A stretch of 64,000 nucleotides of DNA, taken from assembly GCF_022968395.1 (NCBI RefSeq), contig NZ_JALJQZ010000010.1, forward strand, positions 1 to 64,000, read 5' to 3'. Source of the stretch: Affinirhizobium lemnae. GTDB lineage: Bacteria; Pseudomonadota; Alphaproteobacteria; Rhizobiales; Rhizobiaceae. Of the stretch, positions 1 to 7,342 are shown piece by piece. Numbering within the stretch: the first letter of the stretch is position 1; each line of letters opens with the position of its first letter. A model generated the notes under the pieces. That model was not told the origin of the DNA and made no database searches. It saw only the letters and a list, made by a program, of their open reading frames with translations. The position numbers and the translations under genes are program-made.

Positions 1-597
1 ATCGGCACCGAAGCCGCGCCCGCCGTGCTCGCCTATCTGTTTCACCGGATCGAAGACCGGCTCGACGGATCGCCGACCCTCATCATCGTTGATGAAGGCT
101 GGCTCGCCCTCGACGACGAAGGTTTTGCCGGCCAGCTCCGCGAATGGCTGAAGACGCTGCGCAAGAAGAACGCCAGCGTCATCTTCGCCACGCAATCGCT
201 CTCGGACATCGACGGCAGCGCCATCGCTCCGGCGATCATCGAAAGCTGCCAGACCCGGCTTCTCTTGCCGAACGAGCGCGCGATCGAGCCGCAGATCACC
301 GCCATCTATCGCCGCTTCGGCCTCAACGACCGCCAGATCGAGATCGTCGCGCGGGCCATGCCCAAGCGCGACTATTACTGCCAGTCGCGGCGCGGCAACC
401 GGCTGTTCGAGCTGGGCTTGTCCGAAGTGGCACTGGCGCTTTGCGCTGCGTCCGCCAAGACCGATCAGGCCGCCATCGCCAAGATCGTCGCCGAGCATGG
501 CGCGGACGGATTCCTCGACGCCTGGCTGCGCCATCGCGGCGTGAGTTGGGCCGCCGATCTCATTCCCAACCTCATCAACAAGGAGAAACTGCCATGA
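1..597 (+). CDS. trbE: Conjugal transfer ATPase TrbE, C-terminal part (truncated by window edge)
   Basis: The reading frame is open from base 1, so the gene starts upstream. TrbE is the VirB4-type ATPase that energises pilus assembly and DNA transfer at the inner membrane. The visible part has a Walker B-like strand ending in acidic residues (TLIIVDEGWLAL) followed by a sensor-like segment (VIFATQSLSDI), as in VirB4/TrbE. About 198 codons are visible; the Walker A motif must lie outside the window. The stop codon overlaps the trbJ start (ATGA), which indicates translational coupling in the trb operon. The identification rests on the motif and on the following trbJ-L-F-G-I order and is secure. 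Confidence 0.9.
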   Translation: MGTEAAPAVLAYLFHRIEDRLDGSPTLIIVDEGWLALDDEGFAGQLREWLKTLRKKNASVIFATQSLSDIDGSAIAPAIIESCQTRLLLPNERAIEPQITAIYRRFGLNDRQIEIVARAMPKRDYYCQSRRGNRLFELGLSEVALALCAASAKTDQAAIAKIVAEHGADGFLDAWLRHRGVSWAADLIPNLINKEKLP

Positions 598-1352
598 AAC
601 TGCGCCGTTCACGCGCGGCGTTGCTTGCCGCGTCCATGCTTTCGATCCCGCTCGCCCTGTCGCCGATCGTCACAACGCCGGCCTACGCCATCATCGTCTT
701 CGATCCGACCAACTATGCGCAGAACGTGCTTCAGGCCGCTCGCGCGCTTCAGCAGATCACCAACCAGATCACCTCGCTTCAGAACGAAGCGCAGATGCTC
801 ATCAACCAGGCCCGCAACCTCGCAAGCCTGCCGTATTCATCGCTGCAACAGTTGCAACAGTCCGTGCAGCGGACCCAACAGCTTCTACAACAGGCGCAGA
901 ACATTGCCTATGACGTGCAGCAGATCGACCGGGCATTCCAGACCAAATATGGCAACGTCTCGATGTCGGCGACCGACCAGCAGCTCGTGGCCGATGCCCG
1001 CTCGCGCTGGCAGAACACGGTCGGTGGCTTGCAGGACGCCATGCGCGTGCAGGCCACCGTCGTCGGCAACATCGACACCAACCGCACTCAGATGTCGGCG
1101 CTGGTCGGCGCCAGCCAGTCGGCCACCGGCGCGCTTCAGGCGACGCAGGCCGGCAATCAGCTTCTCGCGCTCCAGGCCCAGCAACTCGCCGATCTCACCG
1201 CCGTCGTCGCCGCCAATGGCCGCGCGCAGGCATTGTCGGACGCCGAACGCGCCGCCGCCGCCGCGCAAGGGCAGGAACAGCGCCGCCGCTTCCTGACGCC
1301 GGGCGCGGGCTACCAGCCCGGCAACGCGCAGATGTTCCCCGACGGCAATTGA
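594..1352 (+). CDS. trbJ: P-type conjugative transfer protein TrbJ
   Basis: The 252-residue product has a cleavable signal peptide (about residues 1-31, ending in a PAYA-like site), then a long Gln- and Ala-rich helical region with coiled-coil character. This is the VirB5-like TrbJ profile: a periplasmic, pilus-associated component of the mating-pair apparatus. The chosen ATG overlaps the trbE stop by 4 bp and gives a complete signal peptide directly. An in-frame upstream start exists but would fuse unrelated residues to the signal sequence. It is followed after 10 bp by the trbK-type gene. Confidence 0.88.
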   Translation: MKLRRSRAALLAASMLSIPLALSPIVTTPAYAIIVFDPTNYAQNVLQAARALQQITNQITSLQNEAQMLINQARNLASLPYSSLQQLQQSVQRTQQLLQQAQNIAYDVQQIDRAFQTKYGNVSMSATDQQLVADARSRWQNTVGGLQDAMRVQATVVGNIDTNRTQMSALVGASQSATGALQATQAGNQLLALQAQQLADLTAVVAANGRAQALSDAERAAAAAQGQEQRRRFLTPGAGYQPGNAQMFPDGN

Positions 1353-1362
1353 GGGCAGCGCG

Positions 1363-1707
1363 ATGGATGGCAAGACCCTCGCGCGGATTGGCGCCATCAT
1401 CTTCGTAGCGCTGGCGATCACCGCCACCGCGATCGAGATGAACCGGCCTGCCGACAGACCGGACGATCCGGTCACGGTAGCGCAGCCCGTCGCGGCGCGA
1501 GATCCGCTGCGCGCGGAACTCGCCAGGTGCGGCGCGATGGGGGAAGCCGGTGGCCGCGATCCATCCTGTCTGCGCGCCTGGGCTGAGAATCGCCGCCGGT
1601 TCCTGGGTCAGCCCGAACCGGCGACTGCCCCGGCTTCGGATACACCGACGACGCTGTTCCCGTCCGCGCCAGCCTCCACCACGCCTGACCAGAACGGGAG
1701 CCGCTGA
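1363..1707 (+). CDS. Putative entry exclusion protein, TrbK-alt type
   Basis: The product is a 114-residue protein with one hydrophobic N-terminal segment (about residues 6-24), a short charged region containing two cysteines (LARCGAMGE and DPSCLRAW), and a proline/threonine-rich tail. It sits between trbJ and trbL, the place occupied by entry-exclusion genes of the TrbK-alt family in ICEs. Those proteins are thought to sit in the envelope and limit redundant transfer into cells already carrying the element. The call relies on position, size and the cysteine pattern; the exclusion role itself is inferred. Confidence 0.7.
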   Translation: MDGKTLARIGAIIFVALAITATAIEMNRPADRPDDPVTVAQPVAARDPLRAELARCGAMGEAGGRDPSCLRAWAENRRRFLGQPEPATAPASDTPTTLFPSAPASTTPDQNGSR

Positions 1708-1708
1708 C

Positions 1709-3049
1709 ATGCAGGGCGCCGGCGTCATCGACCATTTTCTCGATGTCTTCACCCGCTACATCGACAGCGGCTTCGGCCTGCTGCGCCCCGAGGTGGCGTT
1801 CATCGCCACCACGCTGATCGTCATCGACGTAACGCTGGCGGCGCTATTCTGGTCGTGGGGTGCCGACGAGGACATCATCGCGCGCCTCGTCAAGAAGACG
1901 CTGTTCGTCGGCGTCTTTGCCTACATCATCGGCAACTGGAACAATCTCGCCCGCATCGTTTTCGAGAGTTTTGCGGGTCTTGGCCTGAAAGCATCGGGCA
2001 CGGGGTTCACGACCGCCGATCTCCTGCGGCCCGGCAAGGTGGCGCAGACCGGCCTCGACGCAGCGCGACCGCTGCTCGATTCCATCTCCGACTTGATGGG
2101 CTGGGTCTCGTTCTTCGAGAACTTCATCCAGATCGCCTGCCTGATGTTCGCCTGGGCGCTGATCCTGCTCGCCTTCTTCATTCTCGCGATCCAGCTCTTC
2201 ATCACGCTGATCGAGTTCAAGCTGAGCACGCTCGCGGGGTTCGTCCTCATTCCCTTCGGTCTGTTCGGCAAATCCGCCTTCATGGCTGAACGGGTGCTCG
2301 GCAATATCATCTCGTCCGGCATCAAGGTGCTGGTGCTCGCCGTCATCATCGGCATCGGCTCGACCCTGTTTTCCGAGTTCACCCAGGGCTTCAACGGCGC
2401 GACGCCCTCGATTGACGACGCCATGACCATCGTGCTCGCGGCCCTGGCGCTGCTGGGCTTGGGCATTTTCGGCCCCGGCATCGCCAATGGTCTCGTCTCC
2501 GGCGGCCCGCAGCTTGGCGCTGGAGCGGCGGTCGGCACGGGTCTCGCCGCAGGCGGCATGGTCGCGGCAGGCGGTGCGGCGGTTGGCGCCGTCGCATCTG
2601 GCGGTGCATCGCTCATCGGAGGCGCCGCCGCTGCCGCCCGTGGCGGAGCCGCGCTCGCGGGCGGGGCGTCCACCGCCTACAGCCTCGGCGCGGCCGGTCA
2701 GTCCGGGGCATCGGGCGTGGCTTCCGGTCTCGGCAATGTCGCCTCGACCGGCGCGTCGAAGGCCGGGTCAGCGATCACCAGCCCGTTTCGCCGTGCCGCC
2801 GCCTCGATGCGAGAGAGCTTCGATGCTGGAAGCCGCGCCGTCTCCGGTGAAGCCGGCGCAGTCGAGGCCGAAGCCTCGTCCGCCGCTCCTTCCACCGCCG
2901 CAGCTTCCGCTGATGGCCCGCCGGCTTGGGCCAAGCGGATGCAGCGCTCCCAGAAACTCTCCCACGGGGTCCAGGCGGCCGCCCACGCCGTCAAATCCGG
3001 CGACGCCCACGGCGGCGGCGCTTCCGTCAACCTCTCCGAAAGCGACTGA
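1709..3049 (+). CDS. trbL: P-type conjugative transfer protein TrbL
   Basis: This 446-residue protein is a polytopic inner-membrane component of the conjugation channel (VirB6-like). The first 270 residues carry several hydrophobic helices, for example around residues 28-48, 65-80, 145-180 and 205-240. The C-terminal half is a low-complexity Gly/Ala/Ser-rich tail typical of TrbL. The ATG at 1709 was chosen because it lies 1 bp after the trbK-type stop and starts the conserved N-terminus; an upstream in-frame start would overlap trbK. The trbF gene follows within 3 bp. Confidence 0.88.
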   Translation: MQGAGVIDHFLDVFTRYIDSGFGLLRPEVAFIATTLIVIDVTLAALFWSWGADEDIIARLVKKTLFVGVFAYIIGNWNNLARIVFESFAGLGLKASGTGFTTADLLRPGKVAQTGLDAARPLLDSISDLMGWVSFFENFIQIACLMFAWALILLAFFILAIQLFITLIEFKLSTLAGFVLIPFGLFGKSAFMAERVLGNIISSGIKVLVLAVIIGIGSTLFSEFTQGFNGATPSIDDAMTIVLAALALLGLGIFGPGIANGLVSGGPQLGAGAAVGTGLAAGGMVAAGGAAVGAVASGGASLIGGAAAAARGGAALAGGASTAYSLGAAGQSGASGVASGLGNVASTGASKAGSAITSPFRRAAASMRESFDAGSRAVSGEAGAVEAEASSAAPSTAAASADGPPAWAKRMQRSQKLSHGVQAAAHAVKSGDAHGGGASVNLSESD

Positions 3050-3051
3050 TC

Positions 3052-3735
3052 ATGTTCAAGCGACCGTCCGCCCATTACGGCAAATCCCCGCAACCCGAGA
3101 CGCCCTACCAGCGCGCGAGCCAAGCCTGGGACGACCGCATCGGTTCCGCCCGCATACAGGCGAAGAACTGGCGGCTGATGGCCTTCGGATCGCTCGCTTT
3201 GTCGGCCGGATTGTCCGGCGCGCTGTTCTGGCAGTCGCTGAACGGCTCGATCGTGCCCTGGGTGGTGCAGGTCGATCGGCTGGGACAGTCGCAGGCTATC
3301 GCCCCGGCGACCGCCGACTACCAGCCCTCCGATCCGCAGATCGCGTTCTACCTTGCGCACTTTATCGAGCAGGTCCGCTCGATCCCGGCCGACGTCATCA
3401 TAGTGCGGCAGAACTGGCTGCGCGCCTATGACTTTACCACGCAGGCCGGCGCGCTGGCGCTCAACGACTATGCCCGCGCCAACGACCCCTTCGCCAAGGT
3501 CGGCAAGCAGCAGATCGCGATCGAGGTATCGAGCGTGATCCGCGCCTCACCATCGAGCTTCCGCATCGCCTGGATCGAGCGCCGCTATCAGGACGGATCG
3601 CTAGCCGCGACCGAACGCTGGTCCGCCATCCTCACCGTCGCCGTGCAGCCACCGCGCGATGCCGACACGCTGCGGAAGAACCCGCTCGGAATCTACATCA
3701 ACGCCATCAACTGGTCGAAGGAGCTTGGACAATGA
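3052..3735 (+). CDS. trbF: Conjugal transfer protein TrbF
   Basis: TrbF is the VirB8-like bitopic inner-membrane scaffold of the transfer machinery. The 227-residue product has a short cytoplasmic N-terminus (NTF2-like family, with the YQRASQAWDDRIG segment), one membrane helix at about residues 42-65, then a periplasmic VirB8-like domain. The ATG at 3052 follows the trbL stop by 2 bp and gives the usual family length; the longer in-frame extension into trbL has no support. Its end overlaps trbG by 4 bp. Confidence 0.88.
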   Translation: MFKRPSAHYGKSPQPETPYQRASQAWDDRIGSARIQAKNWRLMAFGSLALSAGLSGALFWQSLNGSIVPWVVQVDRLGQSQAIAPATADYQPSDPQIAFYLAHFIEQVRSIPADVIIVRQNWLRAYDFTTQAGALALNDYARANDPFAKVGKQQIAIEVSSVIRASPSSFRIAWIERRYQDGSLAATERWSAILTVAVQPPRDADTLRKNPLGIYINAINWSKELGQ

Positions 3736-4775
3736 CACCAGCACTCCGCAAAGCCGCCCCCTGGAGTGCAGGAAGTCCGGCCTTCCGAAATGCCTCACTC
3801 GCGGCTTTGCTGATTTCCGTATCCGCGCTCGCCGGATGCGCGGGGCACATCCCACCGCCGGAGATTTCCTATGATGATGCCGCGCCGGCCGTCATCGCCG
3901 CCGATCCGCCCAAGCCCGTGCAGATCGTGGAACTGCCGAAGCCGTTGCCACTTCCCGGCCAGTTGAAGCCGGTCGGCAAGGACGGAAAGCCGACGCCCGA
4001 ACTGCCGGACCCGGCCGCGCGCGTGAACGAGGCCAATGCTGCCGCACGGATGCAGCCCATCCGCAACGGCTTCATCAACTCGATACAGGTCTATCCCTTC
4101 GTCGATGGCGCGCTCTATCAGGTCTATGCCTCGCCGGGGCAGATCACCGACATTTCGCTCCAGCCCGGCGAACAGCTCGTCGGCTCCGGTCCCGTCGCCG
4201 CCGGTGACACCGTGCGCTGGATCATCGGCGATACCGAGAGCGGCACGGGCGCGACAAAGGTCGTGCATATTCTTGTGAAGCCCACGCGGCCCGAACTGAT
4301 GACCAATCTGGTCATCAACACTGACCGGCGCACCTATCACATGGAACTGCGCTCCACCGAGAAGACCTATATGGCCTCGGTGTCCTGGCAGTATCCGCAG
4401 GACCAGCTCATCGCGCTGCGCCGCCAGAACGCTCAGGCCGAGGCTCAGCAGCCGGTCGCGAATGGCGTCGACCTGTCGAGGGTCAATTTCCGCTACGACG
4501 TGTCGGGCGACCGTGCGCCGTGGCGGCCGTTGCGGGCGTTCGATGACGGGCGGCAGGTGTTCATCGAGTTTCCGCGCGGGATCGGACAGGGCGAGATGCC
4601 GCCGCTCTTTGTCGTCGGGCCGGAAGGCGACACGTCCGAGCTGGTGAACTATCGCGTGCGCGGCAACTACATGATCGTTGACCGGCTCTTCGCCGCCGCC
4701 GAGCTGCGCTTCGGAGCGGGCAAGGACCAGAAGCGCGTCCGTATCTCCCGCACCGACGGGAGGCCGGCGTCGTGA
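3732..4775 (+). CDS. trbG: P-type conjugative transfer protein TrbG (VirB9-like lipoprotein)
   Basis: The 347-residue product begins with a hydrophobic signal segment ending in the lipobox LAGC near residues 34-37, predicting an outer-membrane lipoprotein or lipid-anchored periplasmic protein. The rest resembles VirB9/TrbG: an N-terminal beta region, the IVDRLFAAAELRFG segment near the C-terminus, and a basic tail. TrbG forms the outer-membrane core of the channel with TrbI and the lipoprotein subunits. Translation is coupled by 4-bp overlaps with trbF upstream and trbI downstream. Confidence 0.9.
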   Translation: MTPALRKAAPWSAGSPAFRNASLAALLISVSALAGCAGHIPPPEISYDDAAPAVIAADPPKPVQIVELPKPLPLPGQLKPVGKDGKPTPELPDPAARVNEANAAARMQPIRNGFINSIQVYPFVDGALYQVYASPGQITDISLQPGEQLVGSGPVAAGDTVRWIIGDTESGTGATKVVHILVKPTRPELMTNLVINTDRRTYHMELRSTEKTYMASVSWQYPQDQLIALRRQNAQAEAQQPVANGVDLSRVNFRYDVSGDRAPWRPLRAFDDGRQVFIEFPRGIGQGEMPPLFVVGPEGDTSELVNYRVRGNYMIVDRLFAAAELRFGAGKDQKRVRISRTDGRPAS

Positions 4776-6043
4776 GCGAGGAACACCCCGAGAAGGAGGA
4801 CGGGCAGAAGCCCGATGCCCCGCGCGCCGTCAATACGCCGGAGGTGGATGATGACGCCCGGCCGCTGACCGGCGAGCCGGTCGCGCCGATGCGGCTGCGT
4901 CCCGAGCCGCCGCGCGTCACCCGCCTGTCGCGCAAGGTGCTGGCGGGCTTAAGCCTCGTCGCCAGTGTCGGTATCGGCGGCGCGCTGGTCTATGCGCTCC
5001 AGACCCGGCATGGCGGCGATCAGGGCCAGGAACTGATTTCCACCGACAACCGCGCCACCCCGGACGGGCTGGCCGGCTTGCCGAAGGATTATAGCGGCGT
5101 GCCAAAACTCGGCCCGCCGCTGCCTGGCGATCTCGGCCGTCCGATCCTCAATGCGCAAAACGCCGGTCAGCCGGTCCCGACGCCGGCGATTGCCACGCCG
5201 TCCGGGCCTGTCGGCCCCACACCGGAGGAACAACGGCAGGCGCAGGAGAGGGAAGCGGCGCGCAACGCGAAACTGTTCGCTTCCACCGAGACAAGGCCCG
5301 CGAATACGGGAACGGTCCCGGCCACTACGACGCCGACGCCGCAGACCGACCTCGCCAGCCTCGGTCTCGCGCCGCAGCCGGCAACGCCCACGGCGCAGGA
5401 TCGCCAACTCGCCTTTCTCAACCAGACGCCCGACAAGCGCACGGCCTCGCCCGATCGCGTCGCAACACCCGCATCGGCCAACGTGCTTCAGGCCGGCGCG
5501 GTGATTTCCGCCGCGCTCATCACCGGCATCCGTTCCGACCTGCCCGGCCAGATCACCGCCCAGGTCACGGAAAACATCTATGACAGCCCGACCGGCAAGA
5601 TCCTGCTCGTGCCGCAGGGCACACGCGTCGTCGGCCAATACGACAACGGCGTCGGTTTCGGCCAGAAGCGCATCCTGCTGGTCTGGAACCGGCTGATCTT
5701 CCCGAACGGCCGCTCGATCGTGCTGGAACGCCAGCCGGGCGCGGACGCCGAAGGCTATGCCGGTCTTCAGGATGGCGTCGATTACCATTGGGGCGAGCTG
5801 TTCAAGGCCGCAGCTCTCTCCACTCTGCTGTCGATCGGGAGCCAGATGGGGTCTTCGAGCGACGAGAGCGAGATCGCCCGCGCATTGCGCCAAGGCGCGT
5901 CGGACAGCGTTGCCCAAGTCGGGCGGCAGGTCGTCGGCCGTCAGCTCGACATAGCGCCGACTTTGACCATCCGCCCCGGCTTCCCTGTCCGTGTCCTCGT
6001 CACCCGCGATCTCGTCCTCGAACCCTATGGAGGCACGCCATGA
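4772..6043 (+). CDS. trbI: Conjugal transfer protein TrbI (VirB10-like)
   Basis: The 423-residue protein starts at a GTG that overlaps the trbG stop. It has a short cytoplasmic N-terminus, a membrane helix near residues 50-72, a long proline/threonine-rich periplasmic linker (about 100-230), and a C-terminal VirB10/TraB beta-barrel domain (LLVPQGTRVVGQYDNG and the FPNGRSIVLERQPG region). VirB10 proteins span the periplasm and transmit energy state to the outer pore. It is the last clearly recognisable mating-pair gene in the run and overlaps the DUF2274 gene by 4 bp. Confidence 0.92.
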   Translation: MSEEHPEKEDGQKPDAPRAVNTPEVDDDARPLTGEPVAPMRLRPEPPRVTRLSRKVLAGLSLVASVGIGGALVYALQTRHGGDQGQELISTDNRATPDGLAGLPKDYSGVPKLGPPLPGDLGRPILNAQNAGQPVPTPAIATPSGPVGPTPEEQRQAQEREAARNAKLFASTETRPANTGTVPATTTPTPQTDLASLGLAPQPATPTAQDRQLAFLNQTPDKRTASPDRVATPASANVLQAGAVISAALITGIRSDLPGQITAQVTENIYDSPTGKILLVPQGTRVVGQYDNGVGFGQKRILLVWNRLIFPNGRSIVLERQPGADAEGYAGLQDGVDYHWGELFKAAALSTLLSIGSQMGSSSDESEIARALRQGASDSVAQVGRQVVGRQLDIAPTLTIRPGFPVRVLVTRDLVLEPYGGTP

Positions 6044-6273
6044 GCAAGCTGAAGCTCGGCCCGATCACCGAGACCAAGCCGGTCAAGGTCACTCTCGAAC
6101 TGCCGGCCGCCTTGCATCGCGATCTCACAGCATATGCCGAGATCCTCGGACGCGAGGCCGGACACCCGCCGACCGACCCCATTCGCCTGATCGTCCCCAT
6201 GCTGGAACGCTTCATCGCCACCGATCGCGGCTTCGCCAAAGCGCGCAAGTCAGCGCCGAATGCGGACCGTTAA
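6040..6273 (+). CDS. DUF2274 domain protein
   Basis: A 77-residue protein whose whole length matches the DUF2274 type found directly after trbI in many alphaproteobacterial ICEs (LKLGPI at the start, KVTLELPAALHRDL, then a helical end containing PIRLIVPMLERF). The predicted beta strand followed by helices looks like a ribbon-helix-helix DNA-binding fold, so an autoregulatory role on the transfer operon is possible but unproven. The ATG overlaps the trbI stop (ATGA). No function is experimentally assigned to the family as far as I know. Confidence 0.8.
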   Translation: MSKLKLGPITETKPVKVTLELPAALHRDLTAYAEILGREAGHPPTDPIRLIVPMLERFIATDRGFAKARKSAPNADR

Positions 6274-6282
6274 GGAGGGGGC

Positions 6283-6606
6283 ATGTCTGCAAACGTCAAA
6301 CGCCTCCGCAAGGAACGCTCGCGCAAACCAGCGCAGATGATCCTTCCCGCCGATCTCTATGATTATCTCATAGAGAGGCCGTCGCATCGTCGCGAGACCC
6401 GACATGCTGGTGAGAGCATCGACGGCATCGACCATGTGACCGTCGTCGATGACTGGCCGGACAGCATTCCCGTGACCGAAGCCGAGGTCGATATCTTCGA
6501 GCGTTATTTCAGTGATGTCCTCGACCGTTTGTTCAGTTCCTCCGCCGCCGACCATCCAAATCCGGCCTTGTCATTATTAACATCTGATGTTAACAATAAG
6601 CCATGA
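6283..6606 (+). CDS. Small hypothetical ICE protein
   Basis: I do not recognise this 107-residue product. It has a very basic N-terminus (first 20 residues rich in Lys/Arg) and an acidic C-terminal half. It starts 9 bp after the DUF2274 gene behind an AAGGAGG ribosome binding site, so translation is well supported. The 3' end of the gene contains the palindrome at 6577-6593, which probably controls the next genes; the last residues (LLTSDVNN) are therefore dictated partly by an operator. It could be a regulator or accessory transfer protein. Confidence 0.6.
   Translation: MSANVKRLRKERSRKPAQMILPADLYDYLIERPSHRRETRHAGESIDGIDHVTVVDDWPDSIPVTEAEVDIFERYFSDVLDRLFSSSAADHPNPALSLLTSDVNNKP
6577..6593. 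promoter_or_regulatory. Perfect palindrome, candidate operator of the toxin-antitoxin/recombinase operon
   Basis: The site reads TTAACATC-T-GATGTTAA: two perfect 8-bp arms around one base, with further partial symmetry on both sides. It ends 9 bp before the start codon of the TumE-type gene. Autoregulated toxin-antitoxin operons usually carry such a site, bound by the antitoxin or the complex. The placement and symmetry are seen; binding by the adjacent HTH protein is inference. Confidence 0.65.
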
Positions 6607-6956
6607 GCGAGGATCGTGACCCGAGCCTCGATACGCTGCTGAACCTTCATGGTCAGGTTCTCGTCGTCGATCCCGCGGGCGGTCATTGGGTGAAGTTCAT
6701 TGTCACCCGCGTCCCGGTTTCGTCGGAAAAGCCACACGGCCTCGATTACTCGCTCACGCTTCACGGGCCTTCGGGCGAACGGCTGGTCGGGTTCGATAAT
6801 GCCCATCCGGTCGGTCGTCAGAAGAAAGGCGAGCCGCAGGATCATCGCCACCGGTTCCAGACCGTGAAGCCATATGCCTACGAGAATGCGGCCACGCTGC
6901 TGGCCGACTTCTGGCAGGTGGTGGACGCGGTGCTGAAGGAACGAGGCGTGTTATGA
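6603..6956 (+). CDS. Toxin of TumE (DUF6516) family
   Basis: The 117-residue product has the features of the TumE/DUF6516 family: an N-terminal beta-rich part (GGHWVKFIVTRV), a central HGPSGERLVGFDNAH segment, a DHRHRFQ motif and an end of the form LLADFWQVVDAVLKE. Family members are growth-inhibiting toxins encoded just before an HTH antitoxin. Here the stop overlaps the start of exactly such an HTH gene. The molecular target is not known to me. A role in stabilising the ICE is inferred from its place in the element. Toxin-first gene order is usual for this family. Confidence 0.75.
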   Translation: MSEDRDPSLDTLLNLHGQVLVVDPAGGHWVKFIVTRVPVSSEKPHGLDYSLTLHGPSGERLVGFDNAHPVGRQKKGEPQDHRHRFQTVKPYAYENAATLLADFWQVVDAVLKERGVL

Positions 6957-7342
6957 CGACACTGAAGATCGGGATTGCCGACTATGATGAGATGAAAGCG
7001 CGCACCATGCGGATCGCGCGCGGCGAGGAGAAGCCGGCGGCCGATGATCCGAAGGTGTGGTTCACCTCGACCGAATCCTTTGCGCAGGTGCTCTCCAGCG
7101 GGAACCGCGAATTGTTGCGTGTCATCGACGAGCAGGCGCCGCGTTCGCTGGACGAGCTGTCGCAGATCACCGGCCGCGCCAAATCCAGCTTGTCCCGAAC
7201 CCTCAAGACGATGGCGGGCTACGGCCTCGTCAGTATGGAGCCGGGCCAGGGCCGCAAGCTCATGCCCAAGGTGCTGCACGATCGAGTGGCGCTTGAACTC
7301 CCCATCCTCGAACGGCGTGAAGCGAAGGGAGGCCGCGCATGA
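6953..7342 (+). CDS. HTH DNA-binding protein, probable antitoxin (TumA-type, MarR-like)
   Basis: The 129-residue protein carries a winged helix-turn-helix (about residues 50-105: ELLRVIDEQAPRSLDELSQ, then GRAKSSLSRTLKTMAGYG and a wing). It is of the HVO_A0114/MarR-like type that partners TumE toxins. It overlaps the toxin gene by 4 bp upstream and the recombinase gene by 4 bp downstream, so all three should be translated from one message. It is the obvious candidate to bind the palindrome at 6577-6593. An alternative reading is a simple recombinase regulator. Confidence 0.75.
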   Translation: MTTLKIGIADYDEMKARTMRIARGEEKPAADDPKVWFTSTESFAQVLSSGNRELLRVIDEQAPRSLDELSQITGRAKSSLSRTLKTMAGYGLVSMEPGQGRKLMPKVLHDRVALELPILERREAKGGRA